From positions 30,569,426 to 30,633,425 of the forward strand of contig NC_071398.1 in assembly GCF_022682495.2 (NCBI RefSeq): DNA of 64,000 nt, written 5' to 3'. Positions 22,486-33,330 of the stretch are shown one piece after another. Source of the stretch: Desmodus rotundus. Its lineage: Eukaryota; Chordata; Mammalia; Chiroptera; Phyllostomidae. A model generated the notes under the pieces. It saw only the letters and a program-made list of their open reading frames with translations, had not been told where the DNA came from and ran no database searches. Position 1 is the stretch's first letter. Each line of letters opens with the position of its first letter. The translations under genes were made by a program, and so were the position numbers.

Positions 22486-22495
22486 TCTCGCGAGG
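22486..22495. promoter_or_regulatory. BANP-type TCTCGCGAG motif
   Basis: TCTCGCGAGG matches nine of ten bases of the TCTCGCGAGA element, which is known to be bound by BANP itself when unmethylated. It lies in the BANP CpG island just upstream of a possible YY1-like CGCCATTAT (22501-22509), suggesting autoregulation. Confidence 0.75.
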
Positions 22496-23400
22496 ACGGG
22501 CGCCATTATCGCAGCTCCCCGACAAACACCACGAGAATTCCGCAGCCCACACGGTAATTGCAGCTCCCGCAGCCGGTCGCGTCTCCACCTCCCCCTTCCC
22601 GCGGGGCGAGAGCGAGAGCGAGATCTCCCCTCTTCCCTCCTCCCTTCGCCCTCCTCCGGCCGCGGCTCCCGCGCCCGTCATCCCTACTTGGGACTCCCTG
22701 CCTGGCCCGCCAACGGCCCGCTGCCTCCGTCCGGTTGCCCCTTTAGCGCCTCCGATCCCCGCCGCCCTGCCCCCCTTTATCTGCGGGCACTTTCTCCCCT
22801 CGCCGTTCCTCTTAGCCTTGTCAGCCCCTCCGGACGCCCCAATGGCGTAGGCGTCCCCGGGCACCGCCGCCCCCCTTAGTCCTGCCGGCACCACCTTAAC
22901 CCCCGCTGCTCCTTTAAGCCCCTCCTGGTGCACCCTCAACTCTGTCAGCACCCCTGGTTCTGCGGCCCCCCAGTCCTTGCGTTCTTCCCTGGGCGCACAG
23001 CGCTGTACCCCCAGCGTTCGGATACTGGGGCGGCCGGGGCAAAGGGCCGAGCGCAGGCTTGTTTTCTTCCCAGAGGAGGCTCTTGCTTTCTTGTCATTAA
23101 TTTTCTTTTGCACTTGCAATCTCTCTCCCTCCCCTCCGCCCCCGTGCGGTGCGCCGCGTAGGACGGTCCGGGTGACAGGTCCGGTCCCCGGGACCCTGCC
23201 AGCTGCTTTTAAACTTGGGGAGCAGCCCTGCAAGACTTGCTCCCAGACGTCCCGAAGGCCGCCCTGCAGACTGACGGCTTGCAGCTGCAGGAGGGGGCGG
23301 GCTGGGTCTCACTTCTTTGGGAAATGGGAAACTGAAAACGCACCCAAAGGACCCTGCGGTGTGGTAGTTCCTGTCAGTCCGACTTCCGACTCGGCTGGCA

Positions 23401-26400
23401 TCCTGAGTTACCAATGTGAGATGGAGCCCCTAGAGTCAGGAACACAAACAGCATCCTTTTAATTTGCTTATGGTTTCACAAAGGGAAATAGGAGCGTAAG
23501 GTGCCGGTTGAGGAATAGACAACTTCAGACTTCAGAGAGGATCGGATCCCGTTATCCAGACCTTGATGAGTGAGGATTTCAGGGTTCCCTCCCCCCATAC
23601 TTTCTGCTGTTTCTGTGGTTTAATCCTTTAGGAACGTAATCCATGGCTGGAAAAGACGTACATTCCACCTCTACTGTGTGAGCGAATTGGATACCTTGCC
23701 TTAATAGAGGACTGATTTGTTTCTGATGAGACGGTAGGGATTGCTTTGATATTGGAGAAGTAAATGTTCCACAAAGAACTGTCAACAAGAGTAACTTCGA
23801 GGGATAGAGGGCTTGCCTGCCCGGACCAGGGAGGGCACAGTTTAGAGCCTGGCGGTGAAACAGGTGATTGCTCTCTATTTGCAGTTACCTGTTCTTCCCC
23901 AGTGCCTTTGAATGTACTCCAAAGCCTGATTGGGTTGGTAAAACTAGCACTAAACCAAACCAATTGATGAGAGGAGACAGCCCTTTCTAAGGGTAGAGTT
24001 GTAACTGGAAGTTTGGGAAACAGAAAAATAACTTGGAATAGTTGAGTGGTTCTCAACGGCGCTGTTCCCCCTGCTTTCCGAGACTGGGGGAGGGAGAGGG
24101 CCAGTCAAAGGGCCAGCGCAGGCTTGTTTTCTTCCCAAGTGAGGGAGACGCTACATCAGGAAGTAGATGATTGGATCCCTTAACGTCCAGCTTTTAGGGC
24201 AACCCTGGGTACCAATACCCAGTGGTAAAACAACACTGGAACTGCCTATACACAATTCTATATATTCAGCTCAGTTTCCCCTTGGTTTTGCAATTAATAT
24301 GTTCTTGTCATGTGTTCTGCCATCACTGGCTTTACTTTTTAAAACAGCAGCTGCCATTTATGGGTCCTACGTTGTGTCTGGGACTGCTGTTCATGTACAG
24401 TGCGTCTCACCACAGTGACCCAGTGAGACAGAGGTTGTCCTGTGTTGTGGACGAGGCAACCAAGGCTCACCGAGGTTTAGTGAGTTGCCTAAGACACACA
24501 CAGCCAAGGTTTGAATGTCCTTAAAAAATTAAACATGCATATATTTAATATTTTAAAGTAATGCACACGATGAAATGTCGTGAAAAACTTACAATGAGAA
24601 GCAGTCGTCCTCATCCCACCTTTTAGTCCCTCTTTTCAGAGATTTTTATATCTTTTTGTTGTTTCTTCAAGAAGTTTTTCATAACTCTAGACAATTAGTA
24701 ATTGTACACACTTTTGACTTTGTTACAATAATACGGTTTAGCTCTTCCCATCATATCCCACTTTCCCTATCCCCTGAATTCACTAGTTCATTGAACTCAA
24801 ATTGTTTATAACTGTGCAAATATTGCTTACTTCCCAGCCAAATAGTGCATTTCCTTTCTAATACAGCTGTTTGTTTTTTCTATTGTTTGTAAAGGCCTTT
24901 CTTTTTGTTTGCGTTGTCTGCTTCCATCAACTTCTTACATTGTTTTAAGTTTTCAAGGGTAAGTGTCAAATCTCTCCATCCTGACCTCTCTAGCCCTCTG
25001 TCCTCTTTTTCTGATCTGGACAGATTACTCCATGCCAGCACAGGTATCATCCTGATGTTTTCCTTTGTTTTACACTCGGGGTTGTTCAGGACTCCATGTT
25101 TTCATCTTGGCTTTCTTCATTTCAGTGAGAGCCTTTAGCCAAGTCGCCATGGGTAACTTTTTAGGATCCTCTTTGGTTCTAGGGCATTTCCAGAGTGCCA
25201 AAGGATGTGCTCTTTGATCCTGGGGGCTTGTCCTTCTGCTCTGAGAAAGTCTCTAGTATCATTTATTTGAGAAATTCTTTTACTCTTCTACTCTTCTTTT
25301 CCAAGTTTCTATTAATTTGATGATGGATATCTTGACCCTCTGAATCTCTTGTCTTTATCTTCTTCCTGTGTCATTTTATTCTTATTTCTGGGAGAAGGCT
25401 TCAGTTTTTATTCAACTCTATTTTAAATTTACTGCCATTATTGAAATTTTAATTTCCAAGAATATATCTACATTTGTTCTGTCCTTTTTCGTAGTAGCTT
25501 TTTATTTTTATGTATTATTTCCTTGATACTCAGGGTACTAATAAGGATTTTTTTTCAGTTCTTTTTTTGTTCTCTGATTTCTTGTTTCATCTAGTATCAC
25601 TGTTGTCCTTTTAAAAATACTGGCTTTTTGCTTTGGATGGCAAGTACTCCTTAATTACTGGTAATTGTTGTCTAAAGCAAGAGGAAGCTGATAAATGAGT
25701 CTGAGGGCTGGCTTCGAAAATGTGTATGTTTCCCTGTGGGTGGTTGGGAACTTGTTACTATGCTTGGAGCTGGAAAGCCAGATTGGCAGGTCTTCTCTGG
25801 GCCTTTCTGCCTAAGGAAGACCCCTTCAATTAGGGGCTGCACCACTTGGTCTAGGAGTCCCCTCGTATATAGCTCTTGTGTGCCAGGACTGTCTTCTGTG
25901 TGCAGGCGCAGCCCTCGATCTCTGCTGAGGGTCCTGCCTTTTGGGTCTTGGCATGCTGCAGGCTTAGAGCCCTCCTCCACTGTCCCCACTCTTGAGTGCT
26001 TCACATTGCTGTTTCCTTTGCCCTCAGTAGATTTTCTTAGCCTGCTAGAAATTTGCAAAATCTCATCTGCCGTCTTATTTTCTTTCTTATGGGTTTATTA
26101 CACACTTAAAAATCATTTTAATGGGATGAGCAGAGATCCCATGTGTACTGGCCAGTCCCTCACTATGAGCAGGAATTCCAGAACCTGTGCTGCCATCACT
26201 GTGCTCCCCTCTCCTGCCTCTGAGTGGCCTAGGTGATGACACCCACCACCAGTGGGACCTGGGGCCAGTTATGATCCCCATGGCTGCTTCCATATTGCAA
26301 GCATGGGCGGATGGTGTACATTCCTTGTGGAGGTTCTCCTGGCTCTGCAGCGTTGGAGGGGGTGCCAAGGCCCCAACTGGGGAAGGCCAACCATAGGTGG

Positions 26401-26724
26401 GTCTTGTAGCAAAGATTGTGATTTCAGATTCTTCAGTTGGCTTCTCATTGTATCATTGTACTAAAAGAACATTTCCGTGTGCCAGAATTTAAGGAATGCC
26501 TCTAGTTAAGGAGTGATTACTGCACTTGAAGTGTAATCTTGATGCATTTTAGTTGATTGTCCTTTGAAAATTGTGCACTGGGAAATGCATCAGCTATGTT
26601 CGCCAAGGCCTTGTCTAGCGAAGCGGTCCGTGGGCCAGCAGCGTCGCCATCACTGAGCATTTTAGAGAATTGCAGACTCAGGCCCTGTCCAGACGTATGG
26701 ATTCAGAATCTGCAGCTTTTGTAC
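23401..26724. other. BANP intron 1, proximal part
   Basis: No exon is recognised. A 32-bp segment of the CpG island shoulder recurs at 24106-24137, and a MIR remnant lies near 24398-24500. From about 24540 to 25650 the DNA is AT- and T-rich, probably old LINE-derived sequence that I could not place. Confidence 0.4.
24398..24500 (-). repeat. MIR SINE remnant
   Basis: Decayed reverse-sense MIR ('gacgaggcaaccaaggctca' and 'ccgaggtttagtgagttgcc'). Confidence 0.5.
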
Positions 26725-27030
26725 ACTTAATTTTGAAGTAGTTTTAGACTTACAAAATAGTTGCAAAAATGGTTTAGAGAGCTTCTCTACTCCCTTCACC
26801 TACTTTCCCTAATGCTGACATCTTACGTAATCTAATATCCTTATGAAAACCAGAAAATTAATATCTGCACAGCATATTAACTAAATCGGCACACTATATT
26901 AACTAAATAGACCTTATTGAACTTCATCAGTTTTCTGCTAATATCCTTTTTCTGTTTCAGGATCTACTCCAGGATCCCACTGTTCATTTATTTGTCGTGT
27001 CTCCTTAAGTCTTCTCCAATCTGTGATGTT
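26725..27030. repeat. Old L1 3'-UTR fragment
   Basis: Contains the recurrent L1M 3' wording: 'gtagttttagacttacaaaa', 'caggatctactccaggatcc' and 'gtcgtgtctccttaagtctt'. Related pieces lie near 32570-33330 and 36560-37120. Confidence 0.6.
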
Positions 27031-27364
27031 TACATAGCCCCAAAGTATCTCCCCCAATATATCTGTAAACTGCAAACAGAAAAATAGTAACTTCACAGTG
27101 AAGAGCCTGCAGAGACACCCTAACATCACCAGTAATAAGACAATGATACGTGACCTGGTATGCACTGAGGTGGAAATACATACCCTCAGTCTAGTCATGA
27201 GAAAACTCAAATTGAGGGTCATTCACCAAAATAATGACTAGAGCTTTTCCAGGTTTTTCGGGTTTTTTGTTTAACAGAAATTTATTTTCTCATAGTTTCT
27301 GGGGACTAGAAATCTGATGTCAGCAGGTTTGGTTCCTTCTGAGGCCTGCCTCATTGGTATGCAG

Positions 27365-27505
27365 CATAGTGAGCACTGAATATATGCCAGGCACTGTCCT
27401 AAGTGCTCTGCATATGCAAATTTATTTATTTATTAGCAACTTTGTGGGGTAGGCGCTGTTACGTGATAGGTGAAGACACAGGCACAGGAAGTTGAAGTGA
27501 CTTGC
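27365..27505 (-). repeat. MIR SINE remnant
   Basis: Reverse-sense MIR: 'atatgccaggcactgtccta' through 'gaagttgaagtgacttgcag'. Confidence 0.65.
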
Positions 27506-27589
27506 AGGCAATGGAGCTACTCTTCAAAGCAGGCAATATGGCTTCAGGATTGTATGCTTATCCATTGCAGGGTACAAGCTCTCCCCTGC

Positions 27590-27700
27590 TTAGTGCTTAC
27601 TGCTTTTGCCTGAGTTAAGCATTTTACAGACATGATGTCATGTGATCTGCACAGAAGCAGATTGCTGCTATTTTACAAATTTGGAAACTGAGACTCATCT
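27590..27700 (-). repeat. MIR SINE remnant
   Basis: Reverse-sense MIR with 'ctattttacaaatttggaaa' and 'ctgagactc'. Confidence 0.55.
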
Positions 27701-29117
27701 CTCTTTTGGAAAGCAGACAGCTTATACGCATACACTTTATTGACATGCACAAAATAATAGCAAACAAAGTTACTCCCACAATCAAAATGTGGAGAATCAA
27801 AGAAATGATGTGAATATATTCTCCAAATCTGTTTAAGTTAGCATTCACTTAATGAATTTTCTGAGGTTTTAAGTAACGTAAAACGATAAGCTGTATGGTG
27901 GAGAAGTGATTTGTATCATACTGGTTTTCCCCAGATTACAGAAAAATGACTCATACGGGCTAATAGTACTCCCAGTTTTGTGAACTGATCTTTCTCTTCT
28001 AAAACAGAAGCAATATTGTGACAAATTCAATAAAAGGCTTTTAAAAAAATTTTGTTTTATTTTGTTAGGAAAAGGCAGTCCCAGGGATATTTGAGAAAGC
28101 TAATTTTCTTGCTGAGAATATCCCCCAAATTCTTGGGTCATCACCTAGTTGGTGTAATTGTTAGTATCAGCTGAGGTAAATTAAAACCTTAAAAGGCTGT
28201 CAGAAAATGTGTAAAGGCAAATAGGTATGCTTTCCACGCTTCTTTCTCTTCCATTGAGGTTTAAAGTTGATTATGAATACTACTTCCAGAAATAAACTTC
28301 AGGTTTTGATATAATTGAAAAAAAATTATACTTAATAAACTTTCTCTGATTTCTTGTGGTGTTCCCCCTTACCAAATAGGAGTCTGGGGATCTTTTTCTG
28401 ATCTGTTGTTTTTTAAGTGCATATGCTTTTTTTCCAGATTGATTTTCAGGATAAAGCAAATAGTTCTTTTTCTTAAAAACTTACACTTTTCCCAAATATT
28501 TTCTTTTATTATCGTAAAGCAGCACATCAACATAAAATAAAATTCTGAAAAAAAAAATCCTCTAATCTTACCACATTAATGTTGTATATTTGAAAATACT
28601 TTTCCAGTTTTTTTATCTTCAAAAGACACTTTTATAACATAACTTGACTGCATACATACATAACTTTCAGTGACTTTCACTTAAAAATATGACATTGTTG
28701 TTTTCCCTGTTTCTGTAGTTCTCATGATAACCTGTAACGGATGTAAAACATTTCTTTGAGTGGATGGATCATTACTTGCTTAGCTCTTCTTTTCTTGTTG
28801 GTCATTTAGGTCATTTCTAGTTATTCTCTAGATGGAGTGTGGCAGTGAATAGAAGTGTCCAGTCTTGAAAGACAGACTCAGAATTTACATTTAAAAAGAT
28901 TGACAGGTGTTGTATATTCACTTTGATGCTGAACAAATACTTCCTGTGCTAGATGGTGGCTAAGGAGATAAGAGATAACGAACTGCAAACCTTGTTTTGT
29001 GGGCTTGTAAATAAGTGCGTTAGGCACAGGTTCTAGATCATTTTGCATTAATGGTTTATTGATAACACCTATTATAGCTTATTAGCCTTAATTTTTCCTT
29101 ATGATCTTCAGCTACAC
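27701..29117. other. BANP intron 1, nothing recognised
   Basis: AT-rich intronic DNA with LINE-like wording near 28500-28680. No exon, RNA gene or intact element. Confidence 0.4.
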
Positions 29118-29332
29118 CACAGGTGGCAAACACAAGGCCTGTGGGCCGAATCTGGCCCTCCACCTTGTCTTATCCGGCCCGGCACCTTGTTTTTACCCAG
29201 CGGCAGCGCCGAGCTCCTTGACCCTAGTTAAGGAGTAGTTACATTTATACGGTCCTAAAATTACATTTGGCCCTTTGAAGGCTTCCTCAAGGCTGATGTG
29301 GCCCCCTGGTGAAAATGAGTTTAACACCCCTG
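29118..29332 (-). mobile_element. hAT MITE (nhAT-like), copy A
   Basis: A 215-bp element ending CACAGGTGGCAAAC / GTTTAACACCCCTG. It matches the element at 39548-39736 in reverse orientation over most of its length. The flanking 8-mers AGCTACAC and ATCTATAC agree at six of eight positions, fitting a decayed hAT target duplication. Confidence 0.85.
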
Positions 29333-31965
29333 ATCTATACTGTATGCATCCTGAAAACATTAGCTGTACAATTAAATATGTTACATGACAGAGCAAAACT
29401 GACTTTAAAATGCCCATGTAACTTAACCAGTTTAACTACTTAAATCTGAAAACAATAAACACTTTCTCATTTTGAAGAAAAGACTTCTGGGGGGAACATC
29501 CATATTAAGGGTCTCAATGACAGTGTCTCAGGTAAAAGCTTTCAAAGTCCTCCCTATACCAGAGGTAAATAAAGATTGTTCCTGTGTTCTATGACTTCAT
29601 GTACATGGTGGTAATAAAAACAAATCATAATGAATTGCTTGTCAGAAGTGCTCTGATCATTCTGAAATGTTCAGTTTCGGGGGATGTGAGGAATTTTAGC
29701 GACTTTGAGAGCAAATGTTGAGTGGGGTCATATGGTTGCAATTTGCTCTTAAGCAGCTATCCTTGTTTTCTTGTTCGTGGACAGTACCTGGAGCTCATTC
29801 AGCACATCACAGAAGAGGAGAATCTTAGCAGTCATCTCTGCCTTCTCAAATAGTTGTTTTTTTTAATTATATTTTTTCCATTACTATTCATCCCCCCAAG
29901 CAAATAGTTTAAAGAACACTTAACTCGTGGGTTTCCCACTTTTGTCTTGTGCAGGTTGTGAAACTACTTAAAAATGAGAGCTGCTACTCATCTCGTTTTA
30001 TGCCCTCTTCCTTGCCTTTGGCTCTCTGTCCACTGTCCACGGCTGAGCTCTTGGAAGACAGGATGTTGGTCCTTAGTCGTAGAAGGCAAGGAGCAGGAGG
30101 AGTGCCCTTGACCTCTACTTATTCCCCCAGTGCACTTGGTGAGGTTGGGCATCTATAGCATAGTTCCCCAAAGTCTCTAAGAAGAAGTAGAGCTTGATGT
30201 CAGCACCCAGAGCCTCCCATTGCTTGAATTAAAATATGATGGAACCATTAAAATATGATAGTCTTGAATTAAAATATGAGGGAACCATTAACTTCTTAGG
30301 CCACAAGCAGATAGTTTGCCCAAAATCACATGAATTGGTTTCTATTTTCAATTTGCTGCATCTTTCACACTTACCGATTTGATTAAGTGTTTTGGACCAT
30401 CTACCTCCGTGGTAGGGTGACAGTAAGGTTCTCCTTGTCCCCTTAAGGAGCCTCACATTGGTTGAGGGGGATGGTGATGGTGTGAGTGACTGGGTGCCTC
30501 AGACAGATAAGCCACAAGGTTGGATTGCTTACAAGGCACAATCATGGAAGAATAAAATCTGCCAGAAAAGGCCATAGAGGGTGAAGAGATGAGAACAAGT
30601 TTTTTAGTTAAGTCCCTGAAAAAGTTGGTAAGTGGAATCGAATGTGTGGAAATTGACTACCATGACTTTGTCCTAAGTTATTTTGTATTAGCACTTTAAA
30701 TAGTTAGCATGAATAATGCATTGAAAGTGAAAGTGGGGCAGAAGGGCCCAGGTAGGAGTGGAGGCCTTGCTGTTCCCTCCAGAGTGCGGTCAGGAGGCCT
30801 GGGCCTGCATTGAGCCCTTTGTGACTGGGCAAGGGCCCTGCCCTGGCAAACCTTTTAGTAATAAAGATTTACATTGTGTGCTCCAAAGGTGCTGCTTGTG
30901 GTCTCTCGTGATTTTTCCTTTGTCCTCAGGGTGGAAAGCCATCAAAGCAGAGGTTAACCTTTCTGAACCAGAAGTGGGTGTGGATACACTGGCAGTGAAA
31001 ACGTGGTATGTGTGCTGCTGGTACTTTCTTGTTTGAGTGAACTAATGTCCCCTGAATGTGGCCGGGGCGCAGGCATCTCAGTCTTACTAGATGGAGCAGG
31101 GGAGGACTCAGGCTGTAGTTCCTCCTGTCACCACGCAGTGCAGCCCTGCAATTCAGTTGGTAGGTGGGTGGCCAGGTTGGGACCTGCTGCCAAGCCTTCC
31201 TCCTGGGAACTCTTTGGTCAGTGGAAGCCAGGGATGGGCCTCTGGAGCAAAGTGCTATGTTAGGCTTCGTCTTATGCCAGAACACTTGTTTGAAGATGCC
31301 AAGTAATTCACACTCCCCTTGGTTTAGGCTGGCTGACAAAGAAGGCTGGATGTCCTGTTAACCATTTAAAAGTTGCAGCTGTCAGAGGCAAATACAGCTT
31401 TCAATTAATTGGCCTTCTGGTCTTGAAATTAAACATTTTAAGATTTTCGGGATTCAACTAATTTCGCTTGTTTTTTGCAAAATGAGGGCTTAATATGTAT
31501 TGTTATTTTAAATTTGTGTGATTTAAATTTGTATAATTTGAAATTGTATAAAATGCAATCATATGTTAGGGAAGAGAAAGGAAGCTCAAGGGCGTACAAT
31601 AAGATGAAAGCAAACACAAACTGCTTGGGGTTCCCTCCCTGTGTAGTTGTTAATAAAAAATTCAGTTCAACTTGCTTCATGGGTTCTCCTGGGATCATTC
31701 AAGAGCTCAGTAAGCCTGCTGTGCATCATTGGGATGTCTGTGAATCCACTATACTCTGAATCAGAAATTGCTCTTTATGGTTAACGGGAAGTGGAGCAGG
31801 AAAAGCCAATCCAGATCTGGAGGTAATTGAAAAATCCTGTAATAGCGGAGGCACCTCTCAGGAGGTCAAGATTACTATTCTTCAATAGTAGTCTCAAATT
31901 TCTTAACCCCTCAGTCTCAAGATTCTTTAGTTGCTGCTGACATCATTAGACAGTAGGGCAGAAGT
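29333..31965. other. BANP intron 1, nothing coding
   Basis: A short direct repeat lies at 30223-30292. The frame at 30758-31036 passes an AG/GG step near 30930 but has no recognisable family and is taken as chance. Nothing else is recognised. Confidence 0.4.
30223..30292. repeat. Short direct repeat
   Basis: The phrase TTGAATTAAAATATGATGGA followed by ACCATTAA recurs about 38 bases later with one G/T change. Confidence 0.8.
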
Positions 31966-32152
31966 TAACAGCCTTTTTCGTGAAGTGCTGGATAAATATT
32001 TTTGGTTTGGGGGGTTGAGGGTCTCTGTCATAGCAGCTTAACTCTGCCCTCGGAGGGTGGAAGCCTGCATGGGCATGGCGTTTTTCAATAAAACTTACCT
32101 ACAAAAACTGACACTTGGCCAGATTTGGCCCTCAGGTTGTAGTTTGGATCCC
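31966..32152 (+). mobile_element. hAT-Charlie-type MITE remnant
   Basis: Carries the common mammalian hAT MITE wording: 'gataaatatttttggttt', 'tcaataaaacttacctacaa' and 'cagatttggccctcaggttg'. A relative lies near 35084-35297. Confidence 0.6.
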
Positions 32153-32569
32153 CCAAGCTCTAGACTAAAAATACTAATGCAAGTTGGAGAAAGAAGTCAT
32201 GGTTGGGGGTTCAGTAACAGTAAGAGGACAATAAGGCACATTTCAGCTGGTGCCAAGCACTGTTCAAAGTGTTGTCGTGTAAGGGATTACTCTCTGAGTC
32301 TCCTCCGTCCTTGCTCTTCACTGCTTACCTGGAGAGCTTCAGGCGATCTGCAGGAGTCCACTGAACCATCTCATGTATCTGGTGAAGTCACTGAGAGTGT
32401 AGGTCAGAAACGTAGTTTATTTCGAGAAAACCTTGGAAAGAAAATGTCAGTGGCAGCCTCTCAGAAGTATAATTAGCACTGGCAAAGTTATGGTCAAATG
32501 AAAATACTTTTATTCATCTTGCCTTTTTTTTTTAAGAAAAAAGCCTCAACATCCCTTTATAGGAATTGG

Positions 32570-33330
32570 GTTTCTTTCAGACTCAGAAGTTGCAAGAATA
32601 GTACAAAGAATTATGGTATAGTCTTTTCCTAGATTCTCAGATGTTAATGTTTTCTATTTGCTTTATCCTTGCTCCTCCTCTGTACAGCTATGTGTGTATA
32701 TGTATTTTTTTCTGAACAGTTTAAAATGTATCTCTTTACCTTTAAAATACATTTGTGTCTATTTTTTTTGTCAGCACCTGAGGACATTTTTAAAAATTGC
32801 TTTTAGAGGAAAGGAGAGAGAGGAACATTGATGCAAGAGAGAAGCATCAGTTGGTTGCCTCCCATATATGCCCAGACTGGGGATCACGCCTGCACCCGGC
32901 CCGCAACCGAGGGGTGTGCCCTGACTGGGAATTGAACCTACAACCTTTGAGCCACACCTGCCAGGGCTAAGGGTCTCTTAAAAAAGAGGACGTTCTTTTA
33001 TATAACCACAGTACAATGATCAAAATTAGGAATTTATCAGTGATGTAGCTCTATTATCTAAGCAACAGATCTAATTCAGATTTTACTAATTATCCCAATA
33101 ATGTCCTTTATAGTGAAGGAAGAGAGGACACCTTTATGAACTTTGATGAATATATTTTTTTCTCAAGAACATTTGGCTCCCGTGATGATACTGTGTGGAC
33201 ATGTCTTCCAGGGCCGTGCATGGGTCAGCCAGTGTCCACCTGGTAATCTTAGTGGGCCTTTCTACACTTCTCTCCATTTTCTGCCTTAGATCACCTTAAC
33301 TAGTTCTCCTTGGTTATCCACTCTGCCTCT
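32570..33330. repeat. Old L1 3' fragment split by a SINE
   Basis: 'agttgcaagaatagtacaaa' before, and 'cagattttactaattatccc' after, a VES SINE at 32790-32968. Both halves match the L1M-type 3' end also seen near 26725. Confidence 0.55.
32790..32968 (-). repeat. VES-type SINE
   Basis: A reverse-strand copy ending GCCACACCTGCCAGGGC, inserted in an older L1 fragment. The middle is partly decayed. Confidence 0.85.

Larger units (their letters stand above)
22400..22553 (+). other. BANP: Candidate BANP non-coding exon 1
   Basis: The first coding exon begins with 69 untranslated bases after an acceptor, so at least one upstream 5' UTR exon must exist. The best place is the CpG island. A possible donor is ACACG followed by GTAATT at 22554. 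This is a weak splice site and others in the island are possible, so treat the ends as a guess. Confidence 0.3.
21960..23400 (+). promoter_or_regulatory. BANP: CpG island promoter of BANP
   Basis: CpG density rises abruptly near 21960 and falls by about 23400, while surrounding DNA is CpG-poor. The island is TATA-less and carries three ZNF143-type sites, two NRF1-type sites, a GC box and a BANP-type site, the usual content of a broadly expressed promoter. It is the only strong island upstream of the BANP coding exons. The long antisense frame at 22361-23233 is a product of base composition. The exact start site cannot be read from sequence alone. A divergent transcript towards CA5A is possible but unsupported. 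Confidence 0.85.

Noticed and set aside
22361..23233. 290-codon minus-strand open frame in the CpG island
   Set aside because: High GC content removes stop codons. The product is low-complexity Gly/Ala/Arg with no known domain, and it overlaps the BANP promoter.
30758..31036. Possible exon near 30930 with a CCTCAG acceptor-like step
   Set aside because: The peptide matches no family I know, there is no clear donor, and it lies deep in BANP intron 1.
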